A stretch of 8,610 bases of DNA from Chloroflexota bacterium (GCA_005879815.1 VBKA01000084.1:1-8610); one strand, 5' to 3'. Shown: positions 1-6,040, numbered from the stretch's first letter. Notes: generated from the sequence alone by a model not told the origin. A program made the numbers and translations.

Positions 1-341
1 GCTGCCCTGGACAGCACGCTGCGGATGGCATCGTCGAGGTCGTTGGAGATCCAGTGGACCAGCGATGGGCCGCGGTCGTCGAGGTCGGGCAGCGCATTGG
101 GGTCCTTGCCACGCTCACCAAGCGCGGCAACCGTGTTGGCATGACGCCGGCAAAAGACGGCCTCACCGACCCGTACATGGTGGTTGGGGCAGAACGATGC
201 GGTGCAGGCCCGGCCACGCCGGTCGCGGTACGCGCACTGGACTGCGGTGTAATTGGCGCACCCCCGCGCGTCGCACAGGGTGGTGCCCGCGGCGATCGGC
301 GCGTCGATCGTCACAGCCTGCTGACGGCGAAAGATGGACAC
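1..341 (-). CDS. Cys/His-rich putative zinc-binding protein, N-terminal part (runs off the left edge)
   Basis: The frame is open from a GTG at 339-341 to the window edge (113 residues, no stop). A strong purine-rich ribosome binding site (AAGGAGG on the minus strand, 354-360) lies 12 nt upstream, which supports this start. Cysteines and histidines are regularly placed: C23-x4-C28-x7-C36-x9-C46-x4-C51-x2-H54-x9-C64-x2-H67, enough for two zinc sites, possibly interleaved. Residues 34-46 are basic (sequence around QCAYRDRRGRAC), and the part after residue 80 is acidic and probably helical. I do not recognise a named family. Zinc binding is inferred from residue spacing alone; nucleic-acid or protein binding are both possible. 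The gene starts 33 nt after the stop of the DAHP synthase on the same strand, so it may belong to that transcript. The C-terminus is unseen. Confidence 0.68.
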   Translation of the reverse strand, partial: MSIFRRQQAVTIDAPIAAGTTLCDARGCANYTAVQCAYRDRRGRACTASFCPNHHVRVGEAVFCRRHANTVAALGERGKDPNALPDLDDRGPSLVHWISNDLDDAIRSVLSRA

Positions 342-351
342 AGTCGGTACA

Positions 352-360
352 GCCCTCCTT
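352..360 (-). promoter_or_regulatory. Shine-Dalgarno site deciding a GTG start
   Basis: On the minus strand the sequence reads AAGGAGGGC, close to a perfect anti-16S match and one of the best ribosome binding sites in the window. The nearest suitable start is the GTG at 339-341, about 12 nt downstream, slightly longer than ideal spacing. It lies in the 33-nt gap after the DAHP synthase stop and is the main reason for calling the Cys/His-rich gene from a GTG. Confidence 0.6.
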
Positions 361-374
361 GGACTGCAGCCATC

Positions 375-1427
375 CTAACCCTGGACTGCCTCTCCAGCCG
401 GTGACGGCACGGTCGCGAGCTGGCGATCCAACGCCAACGACAGCCGCCGGATTTGCGCCATCAGCTCCTCGAACATGGCGAAGTTCAGCGACTGCGCGCC
501 GTCCGACAGGGCTCTCTCCGGGTCGGGGTGCACCTCGATGAGCACGCCGTCGGCGCCGGCGGCCAGCGCGGCCAGCGCCATGGGCGCGACCAGGTGGCGG
601 TGCCCCGTCGCGTGCGATGGATCGACGACCACCGGCAGATGCGACAGGGATTTGACGACCGGCACGGCGCTGAGGTCGAGCGTGTTGCGCGTGTACGCCT
701 CGAAGGTGCGGATGCCACGCTCGCAGAGCACGACGTCGGGGTTGCCATGAGCCACCACGTACTCGGCGGCGAGCAGCCACTCCTCGATGGTGTTGCTCAG
801 CCCGCGCTTGAGCAGCACCGGCCGGCCCGCAACACCGACCGCCTCGAGCAGCGCGAAGTTCTGCGCGTTGCGGGTGCCGACCTGGAGCATGTCCGCGGTC
901 CCGGCCACGACCTCGACGTCGCCGGGGGTGACCACCTCGGTGACGACGCGCAACCCCGTGGCCGTGCGTGCCTCGCTCAGAAAGTCGAGGCCGGCCAGGC
1001 CGAGTCCCTGGAACGAGTACGGAGATGTCCGCGGCTTGAAGGCCCCACCACGGATGATCGCCGCGCCCGCATCGCGCACGGCACGGGCCGTGCTGAGCAT
1101 CTGCTCACGGTTCTCCACCGCGCACGGGCCGGCCATGACCGTGAACGATCCGTCGCCGATGCAGACGCCGGAGACGTCGACCACAGTGGACTCAGGATGC
1201 CACTCCCGGGTCACCTGCTTGTACGGCTTGCTGACCGGGATGGCCTCGACGACACCGGGAAGATCGACGATGGCGTCGCGTATCGATCCCGGGTTGCTGC
1301 CCAGCACACCGATGGCGAGGCGGTCCGCGCCGGGGAGCTCGATGGGCTCGAAGCCCCGCTCGCGGACATGCCGCAACACGCCGGCCACCTCCTCGTCGGT
1401 GGCATTGACGTTCATGAGGATGAGCAC
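375..1427 (-). CDS. aroF: 3-deoxy-7-phosphoheptulonate (DAHP) synthase, class I-beta
   Basis: Condenses phosphoenolpyruvate and erythrose 4-phosphate to DAHP in the cytoplasm, the first committed step to aromatic amino acids and chorismate. The 350-residue product has an N-terminal ferredoxin-like domain (about 1-66), which in the Thermotoga enzyme mediates feedback inhibition by Tyr/Phe, and then a TIM barrel. Visible motifs are GPCAVEN (100-106), FKPRTSPYSFQG (130-141), QVGTRNAQNF (182-191), LKRG (206-209), CERGIRTFE (235-243), DPSH (269-272) and EVHPDPERALSDG (298-310). Putative metal ligands are C102, H272, E298 and D309, the numbering I recall for Thermotoga maritima DAHP synthase. The GTG start at 1427 gives the usual beginning (MLILMNVNAT); the internal ATG at 1415 would cut the first strand. 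The gene follows the lipoprotein gene by 13 nt on the same strand. Regulation by Tyr/Phe is inferred from the domain only. Confidence 0.96.
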   Translation of the reverse strand: MLILMNVNATDEEVAGVLRHVRERGFEPIELPGADRLAIGVLGSNPGSIRDAIVDLPGVVEAIPVSKPYKQVTREWHPESTVVDVSGVCIGDGSFTVMAGPCAVENREQMLSTARAVRDAGAAIIRGGAFKPRTSPYSFQGLGLAGLDFLSEARTATGLRVVTEVVTPGDVEVVAGTADMLQVGTRNAQNFALLEAVGVAGRPVLLKRGLSNTIEEWLLAAEYVVAHGNPDVVLCERGIRTFEAYTRNTLDLSAVPVVKSLSHLPVVVDPSHATGHRHLVAPMALAALAAGADGVLIEVHPDPERALSDGAQSLNFAMFEELMAQIRRLSLALDRQLATVPSPAGEAVQG

Positions 1428-1440
1428 GCTCGGCAGCCTA

Positions 1441-1998
1441 TCAGGAGGCCCACTTCCACGTGCTCAGGATCGATTGCACGTCCGCCACCTGACGGGCGAA
1501 ATCCGCCTGCGCCGTGTTGAGCACGATGTCGAAGGTGTCGCCGCCGTGGTTGACAACCATGTCCTGGTCCTGGAGCAGCGTGCCCCCCGTCGACATGAGG
1601 TTGTACGTGATGAAGATGCCCGTGCCGCCGTCGACGGAGAACGGCCGCGGCTGGCTGAGGTTCGTGGCGCCGCTCTGGGCGACGCTCTGCAGGTATCCGG
1701 CGAGCTGGTCGTCCGGAACCGGTTGCGCCGCCACGGAGACATCGATGTGCTCGTTCAGCGTGGTCGGCTCGGCCACCAGCAACATGAGCACCTGTCCGCT
1801 GGCGCTCACCGACGCCACCGCGTGCTGGTCGCCGGTGGCGTCGCGCCAGCCGTGCGGCACCGTAATCGTGAAGCGCGTGCTCTTGAACGTGTGCGCCGCC
1901 GCGGCGGGCGACGCCTGACGCGCAGTCGGTGTCGCCGTCGACGTCGACGCGCTGCATCCCGCGCACAGCAGAGCAAGCGCCGTCATCCGGACATGCAT
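1441..1998 (-). CDS. Secreted lipoprotein, PsbP/Mog1-like fold (putative)
   Basis: A 185-residue protein starting at ATG 1996-1998. It has a short basic start, a hydrophobic stretch and a cysteine at residue 15 (MTALALLCAGC), consistent with a lipoprotein signal. The -3 residue is Cys rather than the preferred Leu, so the lipobox is imperfect. A low-complexity Ser/Thr/Ala/Pro linker (16-36) follows, as in many surface lipoproteins. The mature part has FTITVPHGW near 43, a central GTGIFITYNL segment, and a C-terminal half with NHGGDTFDIVLNT then a helix ending in STWKW. This pattern resembles the PsbP/Mog1/DUF1795 group of small alpha/beta proteins. I infer an anchored extracytoplasmic protein of unknown function. 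A second start at ATG 1984-1986 is possible. A longer reading of the frame, to 2346, would run through the divergent GNAT gene and is not credible. The aroF gene lies 13 nt downstream. Confidence 0.75.
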   Translation of the reverse strand: MHVRMTALALLCAGCSASTSTATPTARQASPAAAAHTFKSTRFTITVPHGWRDATGDQHAVASVSASGQVLMLLVAEPTTLNEHIDVSVAAQPVPDDQLAGYLQSVAQSGATNLSQPRPFSVDGGTGIFITYNLMSTGGTLLQDQDMVVNHGGDTFDIVLNTAQADFARQVADVQSILSTWKWAS

Positions 1999-2060
1999 CG
2001 CCGGCCGAGGATAGCCCAGACGATTGCCAAACCCCGCGAGCATCCGCGCACAATCAGGCC
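1999..2060. promoter_or_regulatory. Short divergent promoter region between the lipoprotein and GNAT genes
   Basis: These 62 nt separate two divergent genes, so both promoters should lie here unless they intrude into the coding regions. On the minus strand a TATCCT (2008-2013, TAnnnT type) sits 9 nt before the lipoprotein ATG, which would give a leaderless or nearly leaderless transcript. No good -35 is seen at normal spacing. On the plus strand TTGCCA (2024-2029) and CACAAT (2049-2054) are 19 nt apart, and the second is 6 nt before the proposed TTG start. Neither gene has a convincing Shine-Dalgarno site. The box assignments are weak inferences. Confidence 0.3.
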
Positions 2061-2885
2061 TTGGCCACTCGATCAGCTCCTGCTGCGTGCCGGCTCGGTC
2101 CGGCGGACGCGCCGCGACTCGCGGAGCTCCTCGACCGCGATCGTGTCGGCAACGCATTCCTGCGCAGCGAGCTTCGGCTGGGCATGGACGGCGGTGAGTG
2201 GTGGGGCGCATTCGACGGCCGTGAGCTTGTGGCCACCGTGCTCGGCGGTCCGCTGGCGTGGCCGTACATTCCCGACGCGGAGGATGCGCCGGCTCTTGCA
2301 GGGGCGCTGTCCGGCCCCGCTGAGCCGCGCATGCTCGTCGGGCCACGCGCGTCTGTGCTCGCGCTCCACCGTGCCTTCATGCCGCCCCGGTACGCGCGCG
2401 AGCAGCGTGATCCGCAGCCGCTGCTGGCACTTGACCGCGCAACGCTGCCCCCGTTGCCGCCGGCCCCGGTGCGCCGCGCCAACCGGATTGACCTGGACGC
2501 GCTCGTGGTCGCGTCGGCAGCCATGCACCACGAGGAGATGGGCACCGACCCACTGGCGGGCGACGCCGCCGGCTGGCGGTCGCGCATGGCTGGTCTCATC
2601 GCGCGCGGCTGGAGCTGGGTGTGGACCGAGGGCGGCCGCGTCGTCTTCAAGGCCGAGCTCAGCGCGTGGACCCCGGACGTCGTGCAGATCCAGGGTGTGT
2701 ACACCGCGCCGCACCGGCGCCGCCGCGGCCTCGCCAGCCTCGGGCTGGCCAGTGTCTGCGCGGCGCTGCTCGATGAGGTTTCGCTCTGCAGCCTCTACGT
2801 CAACCACTACAACGCCGCTGCGCTCCGCGTCTATCGCCGCCTGGGGTTCCGTGACACGGGCGCCTTCAGCACGCTGTTCTACTGA
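2061..2885 (+). CDS. GNAT-family N-acetyltransferase with DUF4081-like N-terminal half
   Basis: Predicted cytoplasmic acetyl-CoA-dependent acyltransferase, substrate unknown. From the TTG at 2061 it is 274 residues. Residues about 9-125 resemble the DUF4081 half found in front of actinobacterial GNAT domains (FLRSELRLG, WWGAFDGRELVATV). The C-terminal GNAT domain carries motif A, VYTAPHRRRRGLA (213-225), for the acetyl-CoA pyrophosphate, and motif B, YVNHYNAAALRVYRRLGF (246-263). Start choice: the first ATG in frame is at 1929, inside the divergent lipoprotein gene, and its extension is low-complexity, so the only later start codon before the conserved part, TTG 2061, is preferred. It has only a weak CAGG upstream and may be leaderless. 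It is the first gene of a four-gene plus-strand run; the next starts 14 nt after its stop. Confidence 0.85.
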   Translation: MATRSAPAACRLGPADAPRLAELLDRDRVGNAFLRSELRLGMDGGEWWGAFDGRELVATVLGGPLAWPYIPDAEDAPALAGALSGPAEPRMLVGPRASVLALHRAFMPPRYAREQRDPQPLLALDRATLPPLPPAPVRRANRIDLDALVVASAAMHHEEMGTDPLAGDAAGWRSRMAGLIARGWSWVWTEGGRVVFKAELSAWTPDVVQIQGVYTAPHRRRRGLASLGLASVCAALLDEVSLCSLYVNHYNAAALRVYRRLGFRDTGAFSTLFY

Positions 2886-2899
2886 ATCCCGTATCCAGC

Positions 2900-3355
2900 A
2901 TGGTTGAGGCCCGCTCCGACGTCATCCTCCCGGTCAGTCCCGAGGCCGCGTTCGCAGCTGTCTCCGACCTCGACCACGCCGACTGGCTCCCCGCCGTGCG
3001 CGGCGTGCGCCACATCGGCGGGCCGAGCGGTGGTGTCGGTGCCCGCTACGAGGTCGAGGCCGGCTTCGTGGGCAGGCATCTGCGCGGCGTTCTGGTCTGC
3101 CGAGAGCTGAGCCCACCCCGGCGTCTGGTGATGGTGCTCGAGGAAGGCCTCGACCTCACCATCACGGTGGACGTCGCCGCTGCCGGTGGCGGGTGCTCGG
3201 TGGAGATCGCCGCGCGCTACTCGGTCGGCTCCGGGCCGCTGGCCGGTGCGGTGGAGCGCGCGTCGCAGGGGGCGGCCCGGCGCGAGACGGCGCGCGCCTG
3301 CGAGCAGCTGGCAGGCCGGTTTGGCCGTAAGGTGAACCAGCAACGCCCGGCATGA
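2900..3355 (+). CDS. SRPBCC / START-like (polyketide cyclase-type) fold protein
   Basis: A 151-residue protein that looks like a small helix-grip (SRPBCC) protein. A first strand (SDVILPVSPEAAFAAVSD) is followed by the characteristic DHADWLPAVRGVRHIGG stretch, a run of alternating beta segments (GARYEVEAGFVGRHLRG, RRLVMVLEEGLDLTITVDV, CSVEIAARYSV), and a long C-terminal helix (about 110-145). This fold binds hydrophobic ligands in a deep cavity; members include cyclases, aromatase-like proteins and ligand carriers, so a specific reaction cannot be named. The ATG at 2900 lies 14 nt after the GNAT stop. The stop overlaps the next ATG in an ATGA arrangement, so translation is probably coupled to the sigma-like gene. 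The basic tail (GRKVNQQRPA) is unremarkable. Confidence 0.82.
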   Translation: MVEARSDVILPVSPEAAFAAVSDLDHADWLPAVRGVRHIGGPSGGVGARYEVEAGFVGRHLRGVLVCRELSPPRRLVMVLEEGLDLTITVDVAAAGGGCSVEIAARYSVGSGPLAGAVERASQGAARRETARACEQLAGRFGRKVNQQRPA

Positions 3356-3915
3356 CCCACGTCGACAACACGGACCTGGACAGCCTGGCCGCGCAGGCGC
3401 GGGCGTTTGGGCCGCTGAGCGCGGCTGAGGTCGAGGCGCTGCTCACGCGGGTGCGTGCCCGCGATGACCCCGCGTCGCACCGCCTCGTCGAGCATCACCT
3501 GGACGCCGTCTTCGACGTCGCGCTGGCGCATCGCGACCAGGGCATCGACGTCGGCGACCTGTACCAGGAGGGCACGCTCGCCGCCCTGGTCGCGATCTCC
3601 GAGTACGCCAACCGGGGCGGGGCCGCGGCCGGCCTGCGCGGCTTCGTGTCCCGTGTCGTCAGTGCGCACCTCGAGGACGCCATCCAGGCGGAGGTGATCG
3701 AGCGCGAGACCGAGGCCGCCTTCGTGCGGGACACCGAGCGCTACGAGGCCGTCGAGGTGCAGATGCGGCACGAGCTCGGCCGATCGCCGACCCCGCTCGA
3801 GCTCGCCGCCGTGCTGGAGTGGCCTCAGGAGCGGGTCGAGGTCATCGGCGAGATCCTCGCCGAGGCCCGTGGCATGCACGACAGCGAGATCCTCACCTAC
3901 CTCGATGACGCGTAG
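3352..3915 (+). CDS. Sigma-70-like protein with regions 1.2-3 but no region 4
   Basis: A 187-residue protein whose layout matches the front of a primary-type sigma factor. Residues about 9-40 resemble region 1.2 (PLSAAEVEALLTRVRARD). Residues 42-85 resemble regions 2.1-2.2, including DVGDLYQEGTLAALVAISEY, which corresponds to the RNA-polymerase-binding DLIQEG motif. Residues about 131-186 resemble region 3 (ELGRSPTPLELAAVLEWPQE). The segment that should be regions 2.3-2.4 (about 87-112) lacks the tryptophan pair and aromatic residues that melt and read the -10 element. The protein stops where region 3.2/4 would begin, so there is no -35-binding helix-turn-helix. It may bind core RNA polymerase without normal promoter opening, act with a partner, or be a degenerate sigma. 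ATG 3352 overlaps the SRPBCC stop by 4 nt; its stop overlaps the LuxR start by 11 nt. Confidence 0.75.
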   Translation: MTHVDNTDLDSLAAQARAFGPLSAAEVEALLTRVRARDDPASHRLVEHHLDAVFDVALAHRDQGIDVGDLYQEGTLAALVAISEYANRGGAAAGLRGFVSRVVSAHLEDAIQAEVIERETEAAFVRDTERYEAVEVQMRHELGRSPTPLELAAVLEWPQERVEVIGEILAEARGMHDSEILTYLDDA

Positions 3916-5533
3916 CACGCTCGCCACCGCCAGGGCAGCCTTCGCGGCCGGTGACTGGACTGAGGCCCGGCTGGGCTTCCGCGCTGCTCGCCAGCAAGCC
4001 CCCCTCGACGCCGGCGACCTGAGCGCCATGGCTCGAGCGACCTGGTGGCTCGGGCTCATGGACGAATCGGTGGCCGCGTGGGAGGAGGCCTACAGCCGTC
4101 ATCTCCAGGCGTCGGACAACCGGCTCGCCGCCATGCGCGCCTTCGATATCGCCTACGCCCACTTCCTGCGCGGCAACCAGACGACAGGCGGCGGCTGGCT
4201 GGGCCGTGCCCAGCGCCTCCTCAGCGAGGAGCCGGATTGCCCCGAACAGGGATACCTCCTCTACTTCGCCGTGGAGACGGCACTGGGCGGCGGTGCGGAG
4301 ACGATGGCCAACGCGCGCCTGGTCCAGGGATTCGGGCGCCGTCACTCGGACCCCAACCTGGTCGCCGCCGGGTTGGTGGCCGAGGGCCGCGTCCTGATCA
4401 AGCTCGGCCGGGCGCAGGAGGGCCTGACGCTGCTGGACGAAGGCATGCTGGAGGCGTCGTCCGAAGGCCTTTCGCCGCTGTGGGCCGGCAACATCTACTG
4501 CCACCTCATGTCCGCCTGCCACGAGCTGGGTGACATCCGCCGGGCGGCAGCGTGGACCCAGTCGACGTCGGACTGGTGCGACCGAATCGCGCCCGCGGTC
4601 CTGTACAAGGGCATCTGCCGGGTCCATCGGGCTCAGGTGATGCAGATCCGCGGTGCCTGGGCGCAGGCTCAGGACGAAGCGGAGAGGGTTTGCCGGGACA
4701 TCGCCCACATCCACGCCGGCATCGTGGCTGAAGGCCGCTACCAGATCGGCGAGATCATGCGGCTGCGGGGAGATCTCGTTGGCGCTGAGGACGCCTACCG
4801 TCAGGGCCACCAGCTGGGCCGTGACCCCAATCCCGGGCTGGCCCTGCTCCGTCTCGCGCAAAACCGCACCCCAGCGGCGGCGGCGCTGATCCGCTCCGCT
4901 CTGGCCGGTGTCACCGACCGCCTGGCCCGGGCGCCGCTGCTCGCCGCCCAGGTGGAGATCGCCATCGGCACTCATGACGCGGCGACGGCCTCAGCCGCCG
5001 CCGATGAGCTCGATGCCGTGGCGGCTGCATATGGGAGCTCAGGTCTCGAGGCGACCGCCAGACGGGCGCGTGGTTCGGTCCTGCTCGCCGCCGGGCGGCT
5101 GGAGGAAGCGCTCCCGATGCTGCGAGCAGCCTGCTCCGGCTGGACCGAGCTCGAAGCGCCGTACGAATGCGCCAAGGTGCGGGTGCTGCTGGGCCGGGCG
5201 TACCGGCAGCTGGGCGACATCGAGTCGTCGGAGCGGGAGCTCCTCGCTGCGCGCGCCGCCTTCGAGGAGCTGGGCGCCGAACTCGACGCCAGGGAGGCCG
5301 GCGGAGAGCGCCGGGCCACGCTCCCGAACGGGCTCACCCCACGGGAGGCGGAGGTGCTCGCGCTGGTCGCCGCCGGTAAGACCAACCGTCAGATCGCCGA
5401 GGCCCTCTACCTCAGCCAGAAGACGGTGGCACGTCATGTGTCGAACATCTTCACGAAGATCGATGCCACGACCCGCACGGCCGCGGCGCGGTTCGCGTTC
5501 GAGCACGGGATCGCCTCGCCGGCGCGTGGGTAA
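3905..5533 (+). CDS. TPR-type regulator with C-terminal LuxR/GerE helix-turn-helix
   Basis: A 542-residue putative DNA-binding regulator. Most of it (about 5-470) is alpha-helical and Ala/Leu/Arg-rich with recurring TPR-like pairs, for example ALAVAxxA-type stretches and GDLVGAEDAYRQGHQLGRD, RLEEALPMLRAACSGW and GDIESSERELLAARAAFEEL. No P-loop is seen, so it is not a full MalT/LAL-type ATPase. The C-terminus (about 478-534) is a LuxR/GerE domain: TPREAEVLALVAAGKTNRQI, then AEALYLSQKTVARHVSNIF and KIDATTRTAAARFA. No receiver domain is present, so the signal is probably sensed through the TPR array, perhaps by binding a protein. ATG 3905 is chosen because it precedes the first helix and overlaps the sigma-like stop by 11 nt; an earlier ATG at 3869 adds 12 residues encoded wholly inside the sigma-like gene. 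It may regulate its own cassette or the small gene downstream. Confidence 0.9.
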   Translation: MTRSTLATARAAFAAGDWTEARLGFRAARQQAPLDAGDLSAMARATWWLGLMDESVAAWEEAYSRHLQASDNRLAAMRAFDIAYAHFLRGNQTTGGGWLGRAQRLLSEEPDCPEQGYLLYFAVETALGGGAETMANARLVQGFGRRHSDPNLVAAGLVAEGRVLIKLGRAQEGLTLLDEGMLEASSEGLSPLWAGNIYCHLMSACHELGDIRRAAAWTQSTSDWCDRIAPAVLYKGICRVHRAQVMQIRGAWAQAQDEAERVCRDIAHIHAGIVAEGRYQIGEIMRLRGDLVGAEDAYRQGHQLGRDPNPGLALLRLAQNRTPAAAALIRSALAGVTDRLARAPLLAAQVEIAIGTHDAATASAAADELDAVAAAYGSSGLEATARRARGSVLLAAGRLEEALPMLRAACSGWTELEAPYECAKVRVLLGRAYRQLGDIESSERELLAARAAFEELGAELDAREAGGERRATLPNGLTPREAEVLALVAAGKTNRQIAEALYLSQKTVARHVSNIFTKIDATTRTAAARFAFEHGIASPARG

Positions 5534-5545
5534 ATCCACCCATGC
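5524..5545 (+). terminator. Weak hairpin over the LuxR stop codon
   Basis: GCGTGGGT (5524-5531) can pair with ACCCATGC (5538-5545), with one G-U wobble and a 6-nt loop. The TAA stop begins in the last stem base and ends in the loop. No T-run follows, so it would be at best a weak or Rho-assisted terminator, or an mRNA-stabilising hairpin. Confidence 0.25.
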
Positions 5546-5738
5546 CGGCGGCGGAATTTGGGTCACTGTGCCGATGAAAGGAAGGAATCACACCGCCTAG
5601 CCTCGCGGTCATGACGGCAACCGAACACGGAGGACGGCATGTAGCGCGAGACGTGCACACGAGACCACTGGGCGAGAGAAGGTCCTGCATCAACACGGGC
5701 ACCCGGCGGTGAGCCGGGGCCAGACCATAAGGAGAGTC
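5534..5738 (+). promoter_or_regulatory. 205-nt leader-like gap with possible promoter and start-stop site
   Basis: There is no convincing gene here. Possible promoter elements are ATGAAA (5574-5579) with TAGCCT (5598-5603), 18 nt apart, and an alternative extracytoplasmic-function-like GGAAT (5584-5588) with CGGTC (5606-5610), 17 nt apart; both are weak. A GGAGG (5629-5633) sits 5 nt before ATG-TAG (5639-5644), a start codon followed at once by a stop. A 33-codon frame (5611-5712) has no ribosome binding site and overlaps this element. The region presumably holds the promoter and a leader of up to about 130 nt for the 81-residue gene. Confidence 0.3.
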
Positions 5739-5984
5739 ATGTTCGTCATCGCAGTCCACACGATTTCCGACCCGGACGCGTTCTGGAGCGCGCCGCTGCC
5801 GCTGCCAGAGGGAACCGAGCTGCCGATCGTCGTGCCGAGCTCGGACGGCACCCGCGGTGTGTGCGTCTTCAAATCCGACTCCGTCAGCACCGTGCGGAAC
5901 CTGGTCGAAGGCGCGGCGGGAGCGATCAGCCGCAACGAGTACTTCGCGATCAACGAGGGCAGCGCGCAAGGGCTGACCGTCTAA
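5739..5984 (+). CDS. Small protein, 81 aa, probable dimeric alpha/beta-barrel type
   Basis: ATG 5739 follows a clear AAGGAGA ribosome binding site (5729-5735, 3 nt before the ATG), so the protein begins MFVIAVHTISDPDAFW; an in-frame ATG at 5709 lacks such a site. The 81 residues run strand-helix-strand: an initial VIAVHTISDPDAFW, LPIVVPSSDGTRGVCVFKSD in the middle, then a helix (SVSTVRNLVEGAAGAI) and SRNEYFAINE near the end. This is the size and pattern of one ferredoxin-like half of a dimeric alpha/beta barrel, and I recall similar small actinobacterial proteins without known function. No membrane segment or signal peptide is present. It stands alone after a 205-nt gap downstream of the LuxR regulator, so regulation by that protein is plausible but unproven. 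A hairpin follows 15 nt after its stop. Confidence 0.82.
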   Translation: MFVIAVHTISDPDAFWSAPLPLPEGTELPIVVPSSDGTRGVCVFKSDSVSTVRNLVEGAAGAISRNEYFAINEGSAQGLTV

Positions 5985-5999
5985 GGCGAAGGGCTTCCC

Positions 6000-6027
6000 G
6001 GACGGGGAGGAGCACTCCTCCCCGTCC
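6000..6027. terminator. Perfect 12-bp hairpin between convergent genes
   Basis: Bases 6000-6011 (GGACGGGGAGGA) pair perfectly with 6016-6027 (TCCTCCCCGTCC) across a GCAC tetraloop. It lies between the stop of the 81-residue gene (5984) and the end of dinB (6041), which converge. The stem is very GC-rich. No T-tract follows on the plus strand, so it is probably a U-less terminator usable in both directions. Confidence 0.65.
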
Positions 6028-6040
6028 CATATGGCGTGCG

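Noticed and set aside
453..1520. 355-codon plus-strand frame antisense to aroF
   Set aside because: The minus strand carries an unmistakable DAHP synthase with all catalytic motifs; the antisense product is His/Arg/Gly-rich with no recognisable domain.
2054..2807. Two minus-strand frames antisense to the GNAT gene
   Set aside because: The GNAT acetyl-CoA motifs and conserved DUF4081-like half on the plus strand explain this stretch; the antisense products are compositional shadows.
787..2907. 706-codon plus-strand open frame
   Set aside because: It runs antisense through aroF and the lipoprotein and then out of frame through the GNAT gene. The translation has no family motifs and is Ser/Thr/Arg-rich, as expected of a GC-rich shadow frame.
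3893..4975. 360-codon minus-strand frame antisense to the LuxR regulator
   Set aside because: The plus strand encodes a coherent TPR-LuxR protein through the same bases; the antisense product has no domain pattern.
5611..5712. 33-codon frame in the leader of the 81-residue gene
   Set aside because: No ribosome binding site precedes its ATG and the product is short and Arg/Thr-rich without recognisable features.
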